Assembly (NCBI GenBank): GCA_947371865.1
Contig: CANBRH010000005.1
Location: 1-47,514 of the forward strand
Direction: 5' to 3'
DNA length: 47,514 nt
DNA from: Actinomycetota bacterium
GTDB lineage: Bacteria > Actinomycetota > Actinomycetes > Nanopelagicales > Nanopelagicaceae
This document shows, piece after piece, positions 24,070 to 32,734 of the stretch (positions within the stretch are counted from its first letter, which is position 1; each line of letters starts with the position of its first letter). Below the pieces are notes generated by a model that did no database searches, was not told where the DNA came from, and saw nothing but the letters and a program-made list of their open reading frames with translations. The position numbers were made by a program, and so were the translations under genes.

Positions 24070-24669
24070 ATGCGTCAGGTCGTTCTGGCCACCCGAAATT
24101 CTGGCAAGGTGAAAGAGTTTGAACGTTTGTTGGCTGAATTTGCATCTGATATTCAAGTTCTAGGGCTCAATGATTTTCCGGATATGCCCGATGTTGAAGA
24201 GACCGGTTCAACCTTTGAAGCTAATGCGCTCTTGAAGGCTCGCGAAGTCAGCGCCTTTGCGCACTTGCCAGCTTTGGCCGATGACAGTGGATTGTGTGTC
24301 GATGCTCTCGGTGGCGATCCCGGGATTTTTTCGGCCCGCTGGTCTGGTGGACATGGCGACGATGCTGCCAATATTGCAAAGGTTCTCGGTCAGTTAGCGG
24401 GGATTGCCGTCCCCGATCGCGGCGCCCAATTTCGTTGCGCCGTCGCCCTCCATCTGCCCGACGGAAGGGAAGTGGTGCGTCATGGAGAGCTACAAGGAGA
24501 GATAGTTAATGCTCCGCGAGGCGCTGCCGGATTTGGATATGACCCCATCTTTCAACCCGAGGGATTTGCCCTAACTCTGGGCGAATTCGCTCATGGCGAG
24601 AAAGATCGCATCAGTCATCGGGGCAAAGCGCTACGCCTGATAGCCCCCGATTTAAACCAATTGATCTAA
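24070..24669 (+). CDS. rdgB: XTP/dITP diphosphatase (RdgB/HAM1 family)
   Basis: Removes non-canonical purine triphosphates from the nucleotide pool. The 199-residue protein starts VVLATRNSGKVKEFERLL, with the substrate-binding T/SxNxxK motif, and has ADDSGLCVDALGGDPGIFSARW and the C-terminal SHRGKAL that holds the base. The rph-rdgB pairing is widespread in bacteria. It is the last gene of the clpS to rdgB block; the 130-bp gap after it has a TTTTTT run at 24764-24769 but no strong hairpin. Confidence 0.95.
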   Translation: MRQVVLATRNSGKVKEFERLLAEFASDIQVLGLNDFPDMPDVEETGSTFEANALLKAREVSAFAHLPALADDSGLCVDALGGDPGIFSARWSGGHGDDAANIAKVLGQLAGIAVPDRGAQFRCAVALHLPDGREVVRHGELQGEIVNAPRGAAGFGYDPIFQPEGFALTLGEFAHGEKDRISHRGKALRLIAPDLNQLI

Positions 24670-24799
24670 CCACTGGGGTACCCTGAGCCCGTTGGGAGAT
24701 CTGCTTAAATATCGCTTGAAGAAGTGATGAAAGCCCGAGCGCCATCGCCCCAGTCTTGCCCGTTTTTTACACGACCGACCTAGTTCAAGGAGTTCACAA

Positions 24800-25777
24800 G
24801 TGGCAGTAGCAAAGAAGAGTGTGGCCAAGAAGGCCGTTGCTAAAAAGGCAGTTGCGAAGAAGTCCTCAGCTAAGAAGGTTGTTGCCAAGAAGGCCATTGC
24901 TAAAAAAGCTCCAGCTAAAAAAGCCGCCGTTAAAAAGGCCGCTGTTAAAAAAGCCGTAGCGAAGAAGCCGGTCGCTAAAAAGGCGACTGTAAAGAAGGCA
25001 GTAGCTAAGAAAGCTGTTGCTAAAAAAGCTCCAGCTAAAAAAGCCGCCGTTAAAAAGGTCGTTGCCAAGAAATCTGCCGCCACGAAGGCGCCTGCAAAGA
25101 AATCTGCCACTAAGAAGGCCGTTGCGAAGAAGACCCTTGCCTCCACTGTTTCTGCCCCGGTCCTTGCTCCGATTGAAATTCCGGCCGTTCCACTTGGGAC
25201 TTCCAATACTCCTGTTAAAAATGTGGCATCTACGCCAGCGCCTGTTGCTCCGGCTGCTCCGGCTGCACCAATTGCCGCCAAGAAAACTTCTTCCAATAAA
25301 GTCGTAGCCGCAGTCATCGTTGGAATTGTCTTGCTCGCCATCATCGTGGTGGTTCGTAATTCTTCGACTACCAAGAGCGCAGAAGCCACACCGACTCCGT
25401 CGACGTCGACCTCTTCCACTATCAGCGAAGCTACTCCATCCGAGTCTGCTAGCCCATCCGAAACTGCATCGGCTACCACCACCACAACTGGCGCACACGA
25501 AGCCCCAGTCGGAATCGTTGCCCACTACACCGCAAAGGGTGCGACCATCTTTTGGCAGACGCCTACCGCAGCAGATGGTTTGACCAACTACAACATTGAA
25601 ATTGCCTCCAACGGCGGGACCTGGAAGTTGATCTCTACCGTTCCAGCCTCACAACTCTCTTTAGATGTCACCAAGGGCGATACCACCGGTTGGACATCAT
25701 TTCGCGTCTCCAGCGTTTACTCTGATTCACAAACAATCGCCGGAAAGGTCTTCGGACTTCCAGGCCAATTTGCCTAG
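24800..25777 (+). CDS. Membrane protein with histone-H1-like lysine repeats and FN3-like domain
   Basis: 325 residues in four parts. Residues 1-115 are almost only Ala, Lys and Val in VAKKAVAKK/APAKKAAVKK repeats, like the DNA-binding tails of histone H1 and actinobacterial HupB. Residues 116-166 are Pro/Ala-rich. A single membrane helix (AAVIVGIVLLAIIVVV, about 170-186) follows, then a Ser/Thr-rich stalk and a C-terminal domain (about 233-325) with a fibronectin-III-like pattern. Positive charge places the lysine repeats in the cytoplasm and the FN3-like part outside. GTG 24800 follows AAGGAG. I know no standard family with this combination; a nucleoid-to-envelope tether is a reasonable guess. 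A terminator follows. Confidence 0.85.
   Translation: MAVAKKSVAKKAVAKKAVAKKSSAKKVVAKKAIAKKAPAKKAAVKKAAVKKAVAKKPVAKKATVKKAVAKKAVAKKAPAKKAAVKKVVAKKSAATKAPAKKSATKKAVAKKTLASTVSAPVLAPIEIPAVPLGTSNTPVKNVASTPAPVAPAAPAAPIAAKKTSSNKVVAAVIVGIVLLAIIVVVRNSSTTKSAEATPTPSTSTSSTISEATPSESASPSETASATTTTTGAHEAPVGIVAHYTAKGATIFWQTPTAADGLTNYNIEIASNGGTWKLISTVPASQLSLDVTKGDTTGWTSFRVSSVYSDSQTIAGKVFGLPGQFA
24897..25058 (+). repeat. Internal 40-bp duplication, 120 bp apart, in the lysine-repeat region
   Basis: The segment around 24898-24938 recurs without change at 25018-25058, exactly 40 codons later, encoding KKAPAKKAAVKK both times. Identity at silent positions indicates a recent internal duplication rather than only protein-level constraint. 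Confidence 0.85.
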
Positions 25778-25803
25778 GCAAACATCCTTTAAAAGGTAAT
25801 TTT

Positions 25804-25843
25804 AAAGCCGAATCAGTGTTACTGGTTCGGCTTTATTTATTTT
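25804..25843. terminator. Bidirectional terminator
   Basis: AAAGCCGAATCAG and CTGGTTCGGCTTT pair around loop TGTTA, with a T-rich tail on the plus strand and an A-rich flank giving T on the minus strand. It separates the lysine-repeat gene from the convergent acyltransferase and overlaps the latter's stop codon. Confidence 0.9.
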
Positions 25844-27611
25844 GCAAGGCGTCCATAATCGCCGCCACATAAACGTCGCCACCGGCATCAGAGAGATGCA
25901 CGCCATCTGGGGCAAAGAATTCGGGATGACCTTTGGAAAGCGAATTCCAATCAACGAGTGTTGTTTGAGGGTAGTTCTTAATGACTTTACGAATAATGCG
26001 ATTATTGTCATCTTTCCAAGGCCTAGGCACGGCGGTATCCACGAGAATAATTCGGGGTTGAGCTTTCAAAAGTTCAAAGAGAGCCACCACAGATTCTTCG
26101 GTCAGGTGATTGTTATTGCCTAGGTCAAGAATCACGGTGGCGCCCACCACTTGGGATCGATCCGCGGAAACAACAGTTGTTAATTCTTGAATCTGACGGC
26201 CAACTCGAGCATTGATCAAAGCGATATGTGCTTGACGATCTAGTTTTGCGCGAATACCCAAGATGACGGAATCGCCAGTCACCCATAAACCAGATGGCCC
26301 GATGATCTCTTGATGAGTGGGGCTGGGAAGCACTTGCGGATCGACCGAAGTATTAGCCGAGGAAGTACTCTTGTGAAGAGCCAGATCGGCGCGATGAATT
26401 CCCAGCGCGGCTGAGGTAGAAGTGATGGCGATGAGTGAAAGGACCGCTCCAAAGACATAGCCTCGTTGCTGTCGTTGAACAACTTTGCGCCGATATTTTA
26501 TTCCGCGGAACCAATTTTGAACGGCGCCGCGTCGCCAAGGTAATTCGATCCAGCGCAGCGAAATATCTGCCAGAGCAAGTACCAAGAGAATGCGGGCCAG
26601 GTTTACAGCCAATGCAGAACCTGCCAAATCCACTGATGGTCTGGTCACTTGAAAAATTACCCAATGCCACAAATAAATTCCGTAAGAACGCTGACCGATC
26701 CACACCAAAGCAGGCGAACTCATGATGGGCGCAAAGCGGGATGCAGGATGAACGATCGAGGTAATGACGGCACAACCAAAGACGCCTGCGAGTGGAAAGG
26801 CTAATTTGTAAAGCGTTGGATTTGATTCCGAGATAAAGAGGAAGGTGCTCAGGAGACCCAATAGTCCGATGACGCCGACACCATCAACAACATCTTGTGC
26901 TCGTTTTGAGATCTGTGAACTTAAGTTTTGGGGAATCCAACTGACGGCAAGTGCTGCGCCTAGGAAAAGTCCGAGACTGTGCGTATCAGTTCCAAAATAA
27001 ATGTGGCTAATCTTCTGAGTGCTGGCGCTATCCACGCGAAGTGAAAAAATAAATAGAGCAATTCCAGAAACGCTGGCAATGGCTAGCGAAACCGGCGCGA
27101 TATTTCTTTTGCCCAGAAATTTGAGAATGAGAATAAGAATGAGCGGCCAGATCACATAGAACTGTGCTTCTACCGCTAGCGACCACATGTGTTGCAAAAG
27201 AGGTGGGCGTCCGATTGCCTCGAAATAGTCTTGATGCTTGGCCACCAGCCGCCAGTTAATGATGCCGGTGAGCGCATAAGGAATGTCGGAGAGGAAGCGG
27301 CGCATCGCCTCTGGTGCCCAAATGGCGCTGATGACAGTGGTCGAAACAATCAAGCCCAAAGCAGCTGGTAGCAAGCGGCGCAGGCGGGCGCGATAGAACT
27401 CGCGAAGATCGAGAGCGCTGGATTGCTCGATCGAATCCAGAATCAAACGGGTAATGACATAACCCGAAATAACGAAAAAGAGGTCGACCCCAAGAAAACC
27501 ACCGGGCACCCAATTAATTCCTAGGTGATAGAGAACAACAGCGCTGACAGCGATAGCTCGCAAACCATCGATAGGAGCTATGTAGCGAGTTTTAACTCTC
27601 TCTGCGTTCAC
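25833..27611 (-). CDS. OafA/YrhL-type acyltransferase with C-terminal SGNH domain
   Basis: A 592-residue membrane enzyme that moves acyl groups from the cytoplasm to an extracellular glycan. Residues 10-360 form the acyltransferase-3 domain with about ten helices and YIAPIDGLRAIAVSAVVLYH at the start; RLRRLLPA is the conserved arginine segment. The C-terminal third is an SGNH hydrolase fold with GDS at 446-448, DLGNNNH as the Asn block, and Asp569/His572 in PDGVHLSD. This matches OatA-like peptidoglycan or polysaccharide O-acetyltransferases; the acceptor is unknown. GTG 27611 overlaps the stop of the coiled-coil gene (GTGA), so both are translated from one mRNA. Confidence 0.9.
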   Translation of the reverse strand: MNAERVKTRYIAPIDGLRAIAVSAVVLYHLGINWVPGGFLGVDLFFVISGYVITRLILDSIEQSSALDLREFYRARLRRLLPAALGLIVSTTVISAIWAPEAMRRFLSDIPYALTGIINWRLVAKHQDYFEAIGRPPLLQHMWSLAVEAQFYVIWPLILILILKFLGKRNIAPVSLAIASVSGIALFIFSLRVDSASTQKISHIYFGTDTHSLGLFLGAALAVSWIPQNLSSQISKRAQDVVDGVGVIGLLGLLSTFLFISESNPTLYKLAFPLAGVFGCAVITSIVHPASRFAPIMSSPALVWIGQRSYGIYLWHWVIFQVTRPSVDLAGSALAVNLARILLVLALADISLRWIELPWRRGAVQNWFRGIKYRRKVVQRQQRGYVFGAVLSLIAITSTSAALGIHRADLALHKSTSSANTSVDPQVLPSPTHQEIIGPSGLWVTGDSVILGIRAKLDRQAHIALINARVGRQIQELTTVVSADRSQVVGATVILDLGNNNHLTEESVVALFELLKAQPRIILVDTAVPRPWKDDNNRIIRKVIKNYPQTTLVDWNSLSKGHPEFFAPDGVHLSDAGGDVYVAAIMDALQNK

Positions 27612-28480
27612 TTACGTTTGGCAGCGGTGCGCTTTACTGGCTTCTTCGTGCCGGTTCGACTAGCCGAGCGAGTGGCTCGCTTTGCCGGAGTTTTATTCAA
27701 GGGAACCTCGGGAACATCGGTTTCCGCCAAAGCATCGACGGACGTTGCTGCTGCAACATCTGCGGCACGCACGAAGGTCTTTGTTTGTGGGTGGTTGTTC
27801 ATGGTGAGGTTGGCGTCGACATCAATTTGTAAGCCCGACAATTTTTCAAAGGCTCCGCCAAGTTTGGCGCGAGATTGGGCAATCGCTTGTTCAGCAGATT
27901 GCAGCGATTGTGTTTGAATGCGATAGAGACGTTCGGACTCAGAAATTGCTGACGTCAACCAGGTACGGTAGTTGCCAATTTCAATCGTGGCATCGGCAAT
28001 CATTTTGTCGGCCTCGCGCTTGGCGGCGGCAGTTACCTGCCCAGCTTCACGTTTTTTTGAACTGAGAAGTTCTTCGGCTTCGCGTTCGGCCTTAGCCTTA
28101 GTTTCAGTCGCTTCACTTTCGGCGACCTCAATATATTTACGACCACGAGCTTCAGCGCCTGCCAATATTTGGCGAGCTTTGGCTTCAGAACTATCAATAT
28201 TGTCCTTTGCAGTCTTGGTGCTTTCGTTCAAAACTTTTTGGGCAAGTGCTGCAGCTTTTGACTCGCGTGCTTGTGCAGACTTGATGATGGTCATAGCGGT
28301 TTCAGTCGCCAGAATTTCAAACTCTTCTTTAGTCAAACTAGTTATGTCTCGGCGCGAACGGAGATCGGCAAGTTGAGTTTCGAGGTCGCGAATTCTTTCT
28401 AGCGCGTTGCCAGTGGGGGTGGTGGTCTTCTCGTCTTCGCCTTTAAAACCTACCCATGAGAGAAAATTCTTATCGCTCAT
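27608..28480 (-). CDS. Coiled-coil protein with basic tail, DivIVA-like layout
   Basis: A 290-residue cytoplasmic protein. Residues about 25-200 are almost continuous coiled coil rich in Ala, Glu, Lys and Arg (for example EAKARQILAGAEARGRKYIE), the type seen in DivIVA/Wag31-related and cytoskeletal proteins. The last 35 residues are strongly basic (KRATRSASRTGTKKPVKR), able to bind nucleic acid or acidic membrane. The N-terminal DivIVA membrane-binding motif is not evident, so a specific family name is not justified. It is translationally coupled to the O-acyltransferase downstream, suggesting a role in organising envelope synthesis; this is inference. Confidence 0.7.
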   Translation of the reverse strand: MSDKNFLSWVGFKGEDEKTTTPTGNALERIRDLETQLADLRSRRDITSLTKEEFEILATETAMTIIKSAQARESKAAALAQKVLNESTKTAKDNIDSSEAKARQILAGAEARGRKYIEVAESEATETKAKAEREAEELLSSKKREAGQVTAAAKREADKMIADATIEIGNYRTWLTSAISESERLYRIQTQSLQSAEQAIAQSRAKLGGAFEKLSGLQIDVDANLTMNNHPQTKTFVRAADVAAATSVDALAETDVPEVPLNKTPAKRATRSASRTGTKKPVKRTAAKRK

Positions 28481-28576
28481 TTATCGCCCCAAACCTTCAT
28501 AGCCTTTGATTTTCGCGCACTTGAGATGGCCCAAGGCGTGATGGGATTCTAAGGCGGGGAGTGCGTTATGAGAAAG

Positions 28577-30073
28577 TCATGCCCAATCGAGGGTACGAGT
28601 GAGGGCTTTTTGCCAGGTTTGGTAGCCAGAAGTTCGCAGCGAATTGCCCTTTTCAGCCTCCCAGCGCCTAGACACCTGCCATTGCTTCTTCAATTGGTCG
28701 GTACTGGCCCAATAACCCACGGCCAGGCCAGCCGCGTATGCGGCGCCAAGGGCGGTGGTTTCACTGACGACCGGCCGAGTGATGGAGATTCCTAAAATAT
28801 TGGCCTGCATCTGCATGCATAACGAGTTGGCTGTGATCCCGCCGTCGACCCGCATTTCCGAAAGGGTGATGCCGGTTTCTTCCGCCATGGCATCGATGAC
28901 ATCTCGAGTCTGAAAACAGACAGCCTCTAAAGCGGCGCGCGCAAGGTGGGCCTTTGTGGCGGCGCGGGTTAGTCCAACGATGACACCACGGGCATCGCTG
29001 CGCCAATGGGGAGCAAAGAGTCCAGAAAATGCCGGTACAAAATAAACGCCGCCGTTGTCACTGACCGACTCGGCGAGCGCTTCGATTTCAGAGGCATGGG
29101 AAATGATGCCTAGTTGATCGCGAAGCCATTGAATGGCAGAACCAGTAACAGCTACCGAACCTTCAAGAGCGTAACGGGCTGGCTGATCACCAAATTTGTA
29201 GCAGACTGTTGTCAGGAGCCCGTGCCCGGATCGAACTATGTCAGTGCCAGTGTTAAGCAAGGCAAAGTTGCCGGTTCCGTAGGTGGTCTTGGATTCTCCT
29301 TTTTCAAAACAGACTTGGCCCACCATTGCAGATTGTTGATCCCCCAAAATTGCAGCCAGCGGAACCCCAGCCCCAACCGGACCAGTGGTTGAAGTGGTGC
29401 CGTAAATTTCCGACGAACTCTTAATGGTGGGAAGAATCGAACGGGGGACTTGAAGGATTTCCAACAGTCGATCATCCCAATCGAGAGTTTCGAGATCCAT
29501 CAACAAAGTTCGACTGGCATTGGTGACGTCGGTGATATGGATTCCGTCGTTGTGGCCGCCCGTGAGCTTCCAGGCCAACCAGCTATCGATGGTGCCAACA
29601 AGTGCCCGACCCTGAGCAACGGCGGCCTTCACTTCTGGACAGTTATTGAGCAACCAGTTGATCTTGCTGCCAGAAAAATACGGGGCGATGGTGAGGCCAG
29701 TTTTTTGGCGGATAAATGATCGCTCCTCATCAGAGAGGGAATCCAGGAATTGTTGAGTGCGGGTGTCCTGCCAGACGATGGCGTTATGAAGCGGAGCACC
29801 AGTCTCCTTGTCCCAAGCCACCGTAGTTTCGCGTTGATTCGTGATTCCAATAGCGGCCAAGTCCTCGCCGGCAATACCGGCTTTGGCCAGGGCGCCGATT
29901 ATTACTTCTTGAGTAGCGGTCCAGATTTCGGCGGCATCATGTTCCACCCAGCCTGCCTGGGGCAGGATCTGGCGGTGTTCTAGTTGATGTTGGGCAACGA
30001 TGGATCCAGTCTCATCAAAAATGATAAAACGCGTACTGGTCGTACCTTGATCAAGTGAACCTATGAAGCGCAT
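28577..30073 (-). CDS. glpK: Glycerol kinase
   Basis: Phosphorylates glycerol to glycerol-3-phosphate with ATP. The 498-residue FGGY-family protein has the N-terminal phosphate loop SLDQGTTSTRFIIFD, the WxD catalytic region NAIVWQDTRT, STYGTGNF-like TTYGTGNFALLNTG and the adenosine site MRVDGGITANSLCMQ. Normal length. It diverges from glpD with only 12 bp between the start codons, an unusually small gap that must hold both promoters. TAGGAT on the minus strand lies seven bases before the ATG. Confidence 0.96.
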   Translation of the reverse strand: MRFIGSLDQGTTSTRFIIFDETGSIVAQHQLEHRQILPQAGWVEHDAAEIWTATQEVIIGALAKAGIAGEDLAAIGITNQRETTVAWDKETGAPLHNAIVWQDTRTQQFLDSLSDEERSFIRQKTGLTIAPYFSGSKINWLLNNCPEVKAAVAQGRALVGTIDSWLAWKLTGGHNDGIHITDVTNASRTLLMDLETLDWDDRLLEILQVPRSILPTIKSSSEIYGTTSTTGPVGAGVPLAAILGDQQSAMVGQVCFEKGESKTTYGTGNFALLNTGTDIVRSGHGLLTTVCYKFGDQPARYALEGSVAVTGSAIQWLRDQLGIISHASEIEALAESVSDNGGVYFVPAFSGLFAPHWRSDARGVIVGLTRAATKAHLARAALEAVCFQTRDVIDAMAEETGITLSEMRVDGGITANSLCMQMQANILGISITRPVVSETTALGAAYAAGLAVGYWASTDQLKKQWQVSRRWEAEKGNSLRTSGYQTWQKALTRTLDWA

Positions 30074-30091
30074 AACCCCTATCCTATGAGC
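30074..30091. promoter_or_regulatory. Overlapping divergent -10 elements for glpK and glpD
   Basis: On the plus strand TATCCT (30080-30085) stands six bases before ATG 30092 of glpD. On the minus strand TAGGAT (plus positions 30081-30086) stands seven bases before the glpK ATG. The two hexamers overlap by five bases, so one short sequence would drive leaderless transcripts in both directions. No ribosome site fits glpD. -35 boxes would have to lie within the opposing coding sequences. Confidence 0.55.
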
Positions 30092-31777
30092 ATGACCCGC
30101 GCGAAGTCAGTACTCAATCCCGAACAACGTCAGGTCGCTCTTTCCCAGTTGGCGACGGAAAAGTTTGATGTTCTAGTCATTGGTGGCGGAGTCACTGGAT
30201 CAGGTGTTGCACTAGATGCCGCCTCACGTGGCCTGAAGGTTGCCCTCGTTGAATCCGGCGATTTAGCTTCCGGAACCTCTTCTCGGTCCAGCAAGTTAAT
30301 TCACGGTGGACTTCGCTATCTCGAGCAGTATGACTTCAAGTTAGTTCGCGAAGCCTTGCAAGAGCGCGAACTCATGGTGACTACCCAAGCTCCACATTTG
30401 GTCAAACCCGTTTCATTTCTCTACCCCTTGCATCAGAAGGTAAAAGAACGTACCTACGTTGGCGCCGGTTTGGCTCTGTATGACGCGCTCCGTGGTTTCC
30501 AACGCGCGCTCCCCAACCACCGTCACCTTAGCCAAAAGCGTATTCACGAAGTTGCCCCGTCTCTGCGCGTTGATCTCATCAATGGTGGAATTCAGTATTA
30601 CGACGCCCAGGTAGACGATGCTCGCCACACCATGATGATTGCTCGTACTGCTGCGCAATACGGAGCACAGATTGTCACTCACGCCAGTATCGAATCTTTG
30701 ATTCGGAAGAACAAACGTGTTGTTGGCGCTCGCGTACTGGATAAAGTTTCGGGCGAGTACATCGATGTTTCGGCTTCGGTCACCATCATGGCTGGAGGCG
30801 TCTGGAGCGATCTGATGCACGAAAAGTTCGGAGTAATTCCGGGCTATCAGGTGCGCATGAGCAAGGGAACTCACATCGTCGTTCCTAAATCTGCAATTAG
30901 GTCCAAATCTGGAATCATCTTGAAGACCGCAGTCTCCGTTCTCTTTATCATTCCGTGGGCAGATAAGTGGATTGTCGGCACCACCGATACTGAGTTCACT
31001 GGTGATCGCAATCAGCCATTGGCAACGCGCGAAGATGTCGATTACATCTTGGAGCAAGCTAATAAAGTTTTGACGCCAAAGTTAAAGCCATCTGATGTGC
31101 TTGGCGTATATGCCGGCCTTCGGCCATTAGTTTCCCGCAATGCAAATTCGGCTACGACCAAGCTCTCTCGCGAACACATTGTCGATCATCCCGAGACTGG
31201 CTTCGTCAGCGTTGCAGGAGGCAAGTACACGACTTACCGCGTCATGGCAGAGGATGCAGTTGATCATGCCGCCCCGGACTTACTTCGCTTAGTTCAGGAG
31301 TCGGGTACGAAAGAGCTTCCCATCTTGGGCGCAGTCGGATATCACGCATTGGTAAACCGGGCTTCGATTATTGCCGAAGAAATGGGAATCTCTCGCGAGC
31401 AAGTAATTCGATTACTCGATCGTTACGGCTCAGAGATTTCTGCTGTGGCCGAACTCATTGCCGCAGATCCTTCTTTAGCAAAACCGCTTGCAGATGGTAT
31501 GCCTTATCTTCGTGCTGAAATTTATTACGCTGCTAGTGCCGAGGGCGCGATGAGTGTTGGAGATGTGATCTCACGCCGTACTCGCTTGGCCTTTGAAATG
31601 GCCGACCACGGAGTTGGCGTCGCTGCAGAGGTCGCAAAGATTATTGCTCCGATTTTGGGTTGGAGCGCTGCGGCTAAGAAGAAGTCCATTGCCGAATATG
31701 AAACCCAAGTTCTCATTGAAAAGGCAGCCGTGGAGTCCTATCACGAGGAAATCGCTAAGGAGTCAGCGCTCTCTTAA
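30092..31777 (+). CDS. glpD: Glycerol-3-phosphate dehydrogenase, FAD-dependent
   Basis: Oxidises glycerol-3-phosphate to dihydroxyacetone phosphate at the membrane and passes electrons to the quinone pool. The N-terminal FAD motif DVLVIGGGVTGSGVALDAA is followed by SSRSSKLIHGGLRYLEQYDF, both signatures of the GlpD/GlpA family; a C-terminal helical domain begins near residue 390. Length 561 from ATG 30092, 563 from ATG 30086. I prefer 30092 because a -10 hexamer ends six bases before it. It diverges from glpK, giving a compact glycerol catabolism pair; the glycerol uptake gene is not in view. Confidence 0.95.
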   Translation: MTRAKSVLNPEQRQVALSQLATEKFDVLVIGGGVTGSGVALDAASRGLKVALVESGDLASGTSSRSSKLIHGGLRYLEQYDFKLVREALQERELMVTTQAPHLVKPVSFLYPLHQKVKERTYVGAGLALYDALRGFQRALPNHRHLSQKRIHEVAPSLRVDLINGGIQYYDAQVDDARHTMMIARTAAQYGAQIVTHASIESLIRKNKRVVGARVLDKVSGEYIDVSASVTIMAGGVWSDLMHEKFGVIPGYQVRMSKGTHIVVPKSAIRSKSGIILKTAVSVLFIIPWADKWIVGTTDTEFTGDRNQPLATREDVDYILEQANKVLTPKLKPSDVLGVYAGLRPLVSRNANSATTKLSREHIVDHPETGFVSVAGGKYTTYRVMAEDAVDHAAPDLLRLVQESGTKELPILGAVGYHALVNRASIIAEEMGISREQVIRLLDRYGSEISAVAELIAADPSLAKPLADGMPYLRAEIYYAASAEGAMSVGDVISRRTRLAFEMADHGVGVAAEVAKIIAPILGWSAAAKKKSIAEYETQVLIEKAAVESYHEEIAKESALS

Positions 31778-32628
31778 CTTTCTGGCCACTTTATCCATTT
31801 GGTAATCGCTGGTATTTGCGAAGTTACAACCGTAAATGAATGACCGCCGGGTGGTAAATTTATTGACACCGAGGCTTTCACTGCTTTCAATTTTTTTCCC
31901 CACAGAACGGCTTGTCCGCGAATGGGCTCGGTATAGTCGTCTCGCCCTTCAGCTAAGTACCAACGCATTTTGTTGGCAACTTTTAAGAATTTAACTGGGG
32001 ATTGATAGGCAATTTTTGCGGTCGAACTAAAGGCCTGTGTGAGGTCGTCCGTCACAAAATACCCAGATATAGAGATTACTTGCCCAAAAAGATTGGGATG
32101 ATGCAAGGCAATCATTGCCGCACCGTATCCGCCCATCGAAAATCCCATAATGGCCCGCTGGGCTGCAGTTCGCCGCTGACCTTGCTCAACAGCCGCAATT
32201 ACTTTTGTCGTGAGCCACGTTTCAACCATTGCTTTTTTGTCAGATGAATCAGCCCATTCGGAATCAGGATGGGTGGATGCATTTCCGTCTGGAAAAACTG
32301 CGACAAATGGCGCTGCGCCTTCTGCGAAGGCAATGGCTAGCGGTTTTTCAACTGCGCTGATCAAGCCAGCGGGACTACCGGACCAACCGTGCAACATGTA
32401 AACGACGGGCAAAGATTTTGGATCTTCGCCATTGAGGGCGGGCGTCCAAACAAATACATCTCTGACGGGGTAGTCAGTCTCCGGGCTTGCGACCCGAAGA
32501 TGCACCATTTTTCCCAGGTTTAACGCTTCGGTGTTTGGGGCGGGAGTGGCCAAGATCAGCAATCCTGAGATTGCTATGAGCGAGAAGGCTCGTGACTTTG
32601 TGGTTTTAGCCTTCAAGCCAAAATTCAT
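31774..32628 (-). CDS. Secreted alpha/beta-hydrolase esterase
   Basis: A 284-residue protein with an N-terminal signal peptide (hydrophobic core AFSLIAISGLLILATPAP) and an esterase-D/antigen-85-type fold. VVYMLHGWSGSP forms the oxyanion strand, the nucleophile elbow is GFSMGGYGAAM, and the C-terminal GGHSF provides the histidine. Such proteins hydrolyse or transfer acyl esters outside the membrane; without a mycolate layer a mycolyltransferase role is unlikely. Its stop codon overlaps that of convergent glpD. TAGCCT on the minus strand (plus 32636-32641) lies seven bases before the ATG, consistent with a leaderless mRNA. Confidence 0.85.
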   Translation of the reverse strand: MNFGLKAKTTKSRAFSLIAISGLLILATPAPNTEALNLGKMVHLRVASPETDYPVRDVFVWTPALNGEDPKSLPVVYMLHGWSGSPAGLISAVEKPLAIAFAEGAAPFVAVFPDGNASTHPDSEWADSSDKKAMVETWLTTKVIAAVEQGQRRTAAQRAIMGFSMGGYGAAMIALHHPNLFGQVISISGYFVTDDLTQAFSSTAKIAYQSPVKFLKVANKMRWYLAEGRDDYTEPIRGQAVLWGKKLKAVKASVSINLPPGGHSFTVVTSQIPAITKWIKWPES

Positions 32629-32734
32629 AGTGGGAAGGCTATCGTGGCAATTCTACGAAAAGTGGGATACTTTTTCTGCGAACATTCTGGCAATCCTTCA
32701 ACGAAAGCATTAGCCAGGGCAAAAGGGATAAATC

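Noticed and set aside
24652..25525. Long minus-strand frames of 277 and 219 codons opposite the lysine-repeat gene
   Set aside because: They are low-complexity mirrors of the AAG/GCC-rich repeat. The plus-strand frame has a ribosome site, a membrane helix and a terminator at its end.
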